Shown: positions 63,007-64,000 of the stretch, piece after piece
Layout of the letters: every line of letters begins with the position of its first letter
How positions within the stretch are numbered: the first letter of the stretch is position 1
Assembly: GCF_003610895.1 (NCBI RefSeq)
Contig: NZ_MCAS01000034.1
Span: forward strand, 248,001-312,000
From: Paraburkholderia fungorum
GTDB lineage: Bacteria > Pseudomonadota > Gammaproteobacteria > Burkholderiales > Burkholderiaceae
DNA: 64,000 nt
Direction of reading: 5' to 3'
Notes under the pieces: generated by a model
The model's input: only the letters and a program-made list of their open reading frames with translations
Database searches by the model: none
Told to the model about the DNA's origin: nothing
Made by a program: the position numbers and the translations under genes

Positions 63007-64000
63007 TCAATTGCCCGCGCCGCGAATCGCATCCGGGGAGAAGTACGCTTCGGTCAGTTGCGAGCCGCGTGTAAGCACCGGCATCGGTTCCTGATTCGAC
63101 AGACGGTCCGCGTAATAGGCGCCGGAGATCAGGTCGTGATAGAACACGGCGGTCGAGTAGAACGATTTGGCGTCGAACGCGTAGAGCGTGGGGGCGAGGT
63201 TGGTGCGCCACAGCGTGCCGCGTGCGTCGTAGTTATCGGCGGCAACTGCGTTCCAGGTATCCTCGTCGAGATACAGCACCCGTTTCGCGTATTGATGGCG
63301 ATAGCCGGACTTGAGCGTGGCCTGCAATACCCACACGCGATGCAGTTCGAAGCGCATGTATTGGGTGTTCTCATGCCCCTTGGTCAGCAGATCGGTGTAT
63401 TTGATCGACGGGTCCATCAGCTTGTAGTTGTCGTACGGCACATACACTTCGCGCTTGCCGATGATCTTCCAGTCGTAACGCTCGCCCGAACCGTTGAAGA
63501 GCCGGTCGTCGTCGACGGTGCGAAAGCCGCCCGGGCCTTCGGGTTGATCGAAGCCGAACTCCGGCGCCTGGCGCACGCGCCGCGTACCGGGGTTATACGA
63601 CCATGTGCGGCGGGTGTCGGAGCCTTCCTGGTCCCACATTTCATAGCCGGTGATGATCGTGCCGCGATCGGAGAGCGGCAGCATGGTGGTCTGGCGGAAG
63701 AAGCTCTTCGCGTTCAGCGGGTTCTTCGGATCGAAGTGCTCCGCGCTGCGCGGCCCGTAAATCGCGTACTGCACCTTGCCCCACGCAATATTGCCGTCCG
63801 GGTAGACCACGGCCTGGTCGTAGGTCGCGGTTTCGCCCTCGACCGCGGAGGCGAAGCGCAGATTCCACATTGCCTCGACGCCGTTTTTCGGCACCGGGAA
63901 CGGCGTGACCGGCGGGAAGTCCTTCAGGCCGTTCTGGTCTTTCGTCATCGTGGTGCTGGGCGAGTACAGGCGAATGTCCTTGTACACGGCGTCGCCATAG
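63007..64000 (-). CDS. DUF1329-family outer-membrane-associated protein, partial
   Basis: At least 331 residues of a DUF1329 protein; the frame runs off the right edge of the window, so the N-terminus with its expected signal peptide is missing. Visible family features include AIYGPRSAEHFDPKNPLNAKSF regions, DQEGSDTRRTWSYNPGTRRVR and the C-terminal LTEAYFSPDAIRGAGN. DUF1329 proteins resemble the LolB-like lipoprotein fold and often accompany DUF1302, YCF48 and RND proteins in loci for hydrophobic substrates. It probably heads or leads the hsaEGF operon. A steroid trafficking role is inference. Confidence 0.85.
   Translation of the reverse strand, partial: YGDAVYKDIRLYSPSTTMTKDQNGLKDFPPVTPFPVPKNGVEAMWNLRFASAVEGETATYDQAVVYPDGNIAWGKVQYAIYGPRSAEHFDPKNPLNAKSFFRQTTMLPLSDRGTIITGYEMWDQEGSDTRRTWSYNPGTRRVRQAPEFGFDQPEGPGGFRTVDDDRLFNGSGERYDWKIIGKREVYVPYDNYKLMDPSIKYTDLLTKGHENTQYMRFELHRVWVLQATLKSGYRHQYAKRVLYLDEDTWNAVAADNYDARGTLWRTNLAPTLYAFDAKSFYSTAVFYHDLISGAYYADRLSNQEPMPVLTRGSQLTEAYFSPDAIRGAGN

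Overview
The window reads as chromosomal DNA of a high-GC betaproteobacterium, most likely Burkholderiales of the Paraburkholderia type. Grounds: dense GC-rich coding, the gene families present, and an intergenic repeat style I associate with Paraburkholderia. No rRNA, tRNA, CRISPR array, integrase or transposase was seen. Assignments rest on reading motifs and on remembered family sequences; no database search was run.

Layout. 1-5.7 kb: a kdp potassium-ATPase operon, kdpFABC preceded by an extra 34-residue membrane peptide and followed directly by a KdpE-like regulator with no kdpD between. 5.8-22.7 kb: general genes, namely small proteins, a universal stress protein, an orphan ABC ATPase, an MHS-type MFS transporter facing an AraC regulator, a divergent FtsH-like protease, a TauE/SafE exporter, an acyltransferase, an OpgC-like protein, a tannase/feruloyl esterase, a YadGH-like ABC exporter, an amidase and a small membrane protein. 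22.8-26.8 kb: a four-gene minus-strand operon (esterase, crotonase, RibB-like, SDR).

27.0-64 kb: a steroid-nucleus degradation locus. A LuxR-family regulator sits at its head. Then come ring A/B genes (hsaA, kstD, hsaB, kst4D-like, a 3beta/17beta-HSD-like SDR, kshB, fadD3-like, hsaC), ring C/D genes (ipdA, ipdB, crotonases including an EchA20-like one, ipdC, four acyl-CoA dehydrogenases in two catalytic/non-catalytic pairs, fadA6-like, SDRs including ipdF-like, MaoC-like, a second thiolase), a YCF48-like protein with an RND/MMPL transporter, and kshA. On the opposite strand lie hsaF, hsaG, hsaE and the end of a DUF1329 gene. Together these would open ring B of 3-ketosteroids (KstD with KshAB), hydroxylate and meta-cleave ring A (HsaAB, HsaC), process the dienoate to pyruvate and propionyl-CoA (HsaEFG), and dismantle rings C/D as CoA thioesters (FadD3, FadE pairs, EchA20, IpdABCF, FadA6). 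An hsaD hydrolase gene, needed between HsaC and HsaE, is not in the window.

The most striking non-coding signal is an 18-bp motif, consensus TAGTCY-N4-RGACGATG, found at six intergenic places. Five lie upstream of steroid-locus genes or of the minus-strand operon and one lies beyond that operon. I infer it is the operator of the LuxR-family regulator. Two further non-coding structures stand out: nested hairpins with compensating base changes before the YCF48 gene, and an approximately 820-bp inverted-repeat element between kshA and hsaF.
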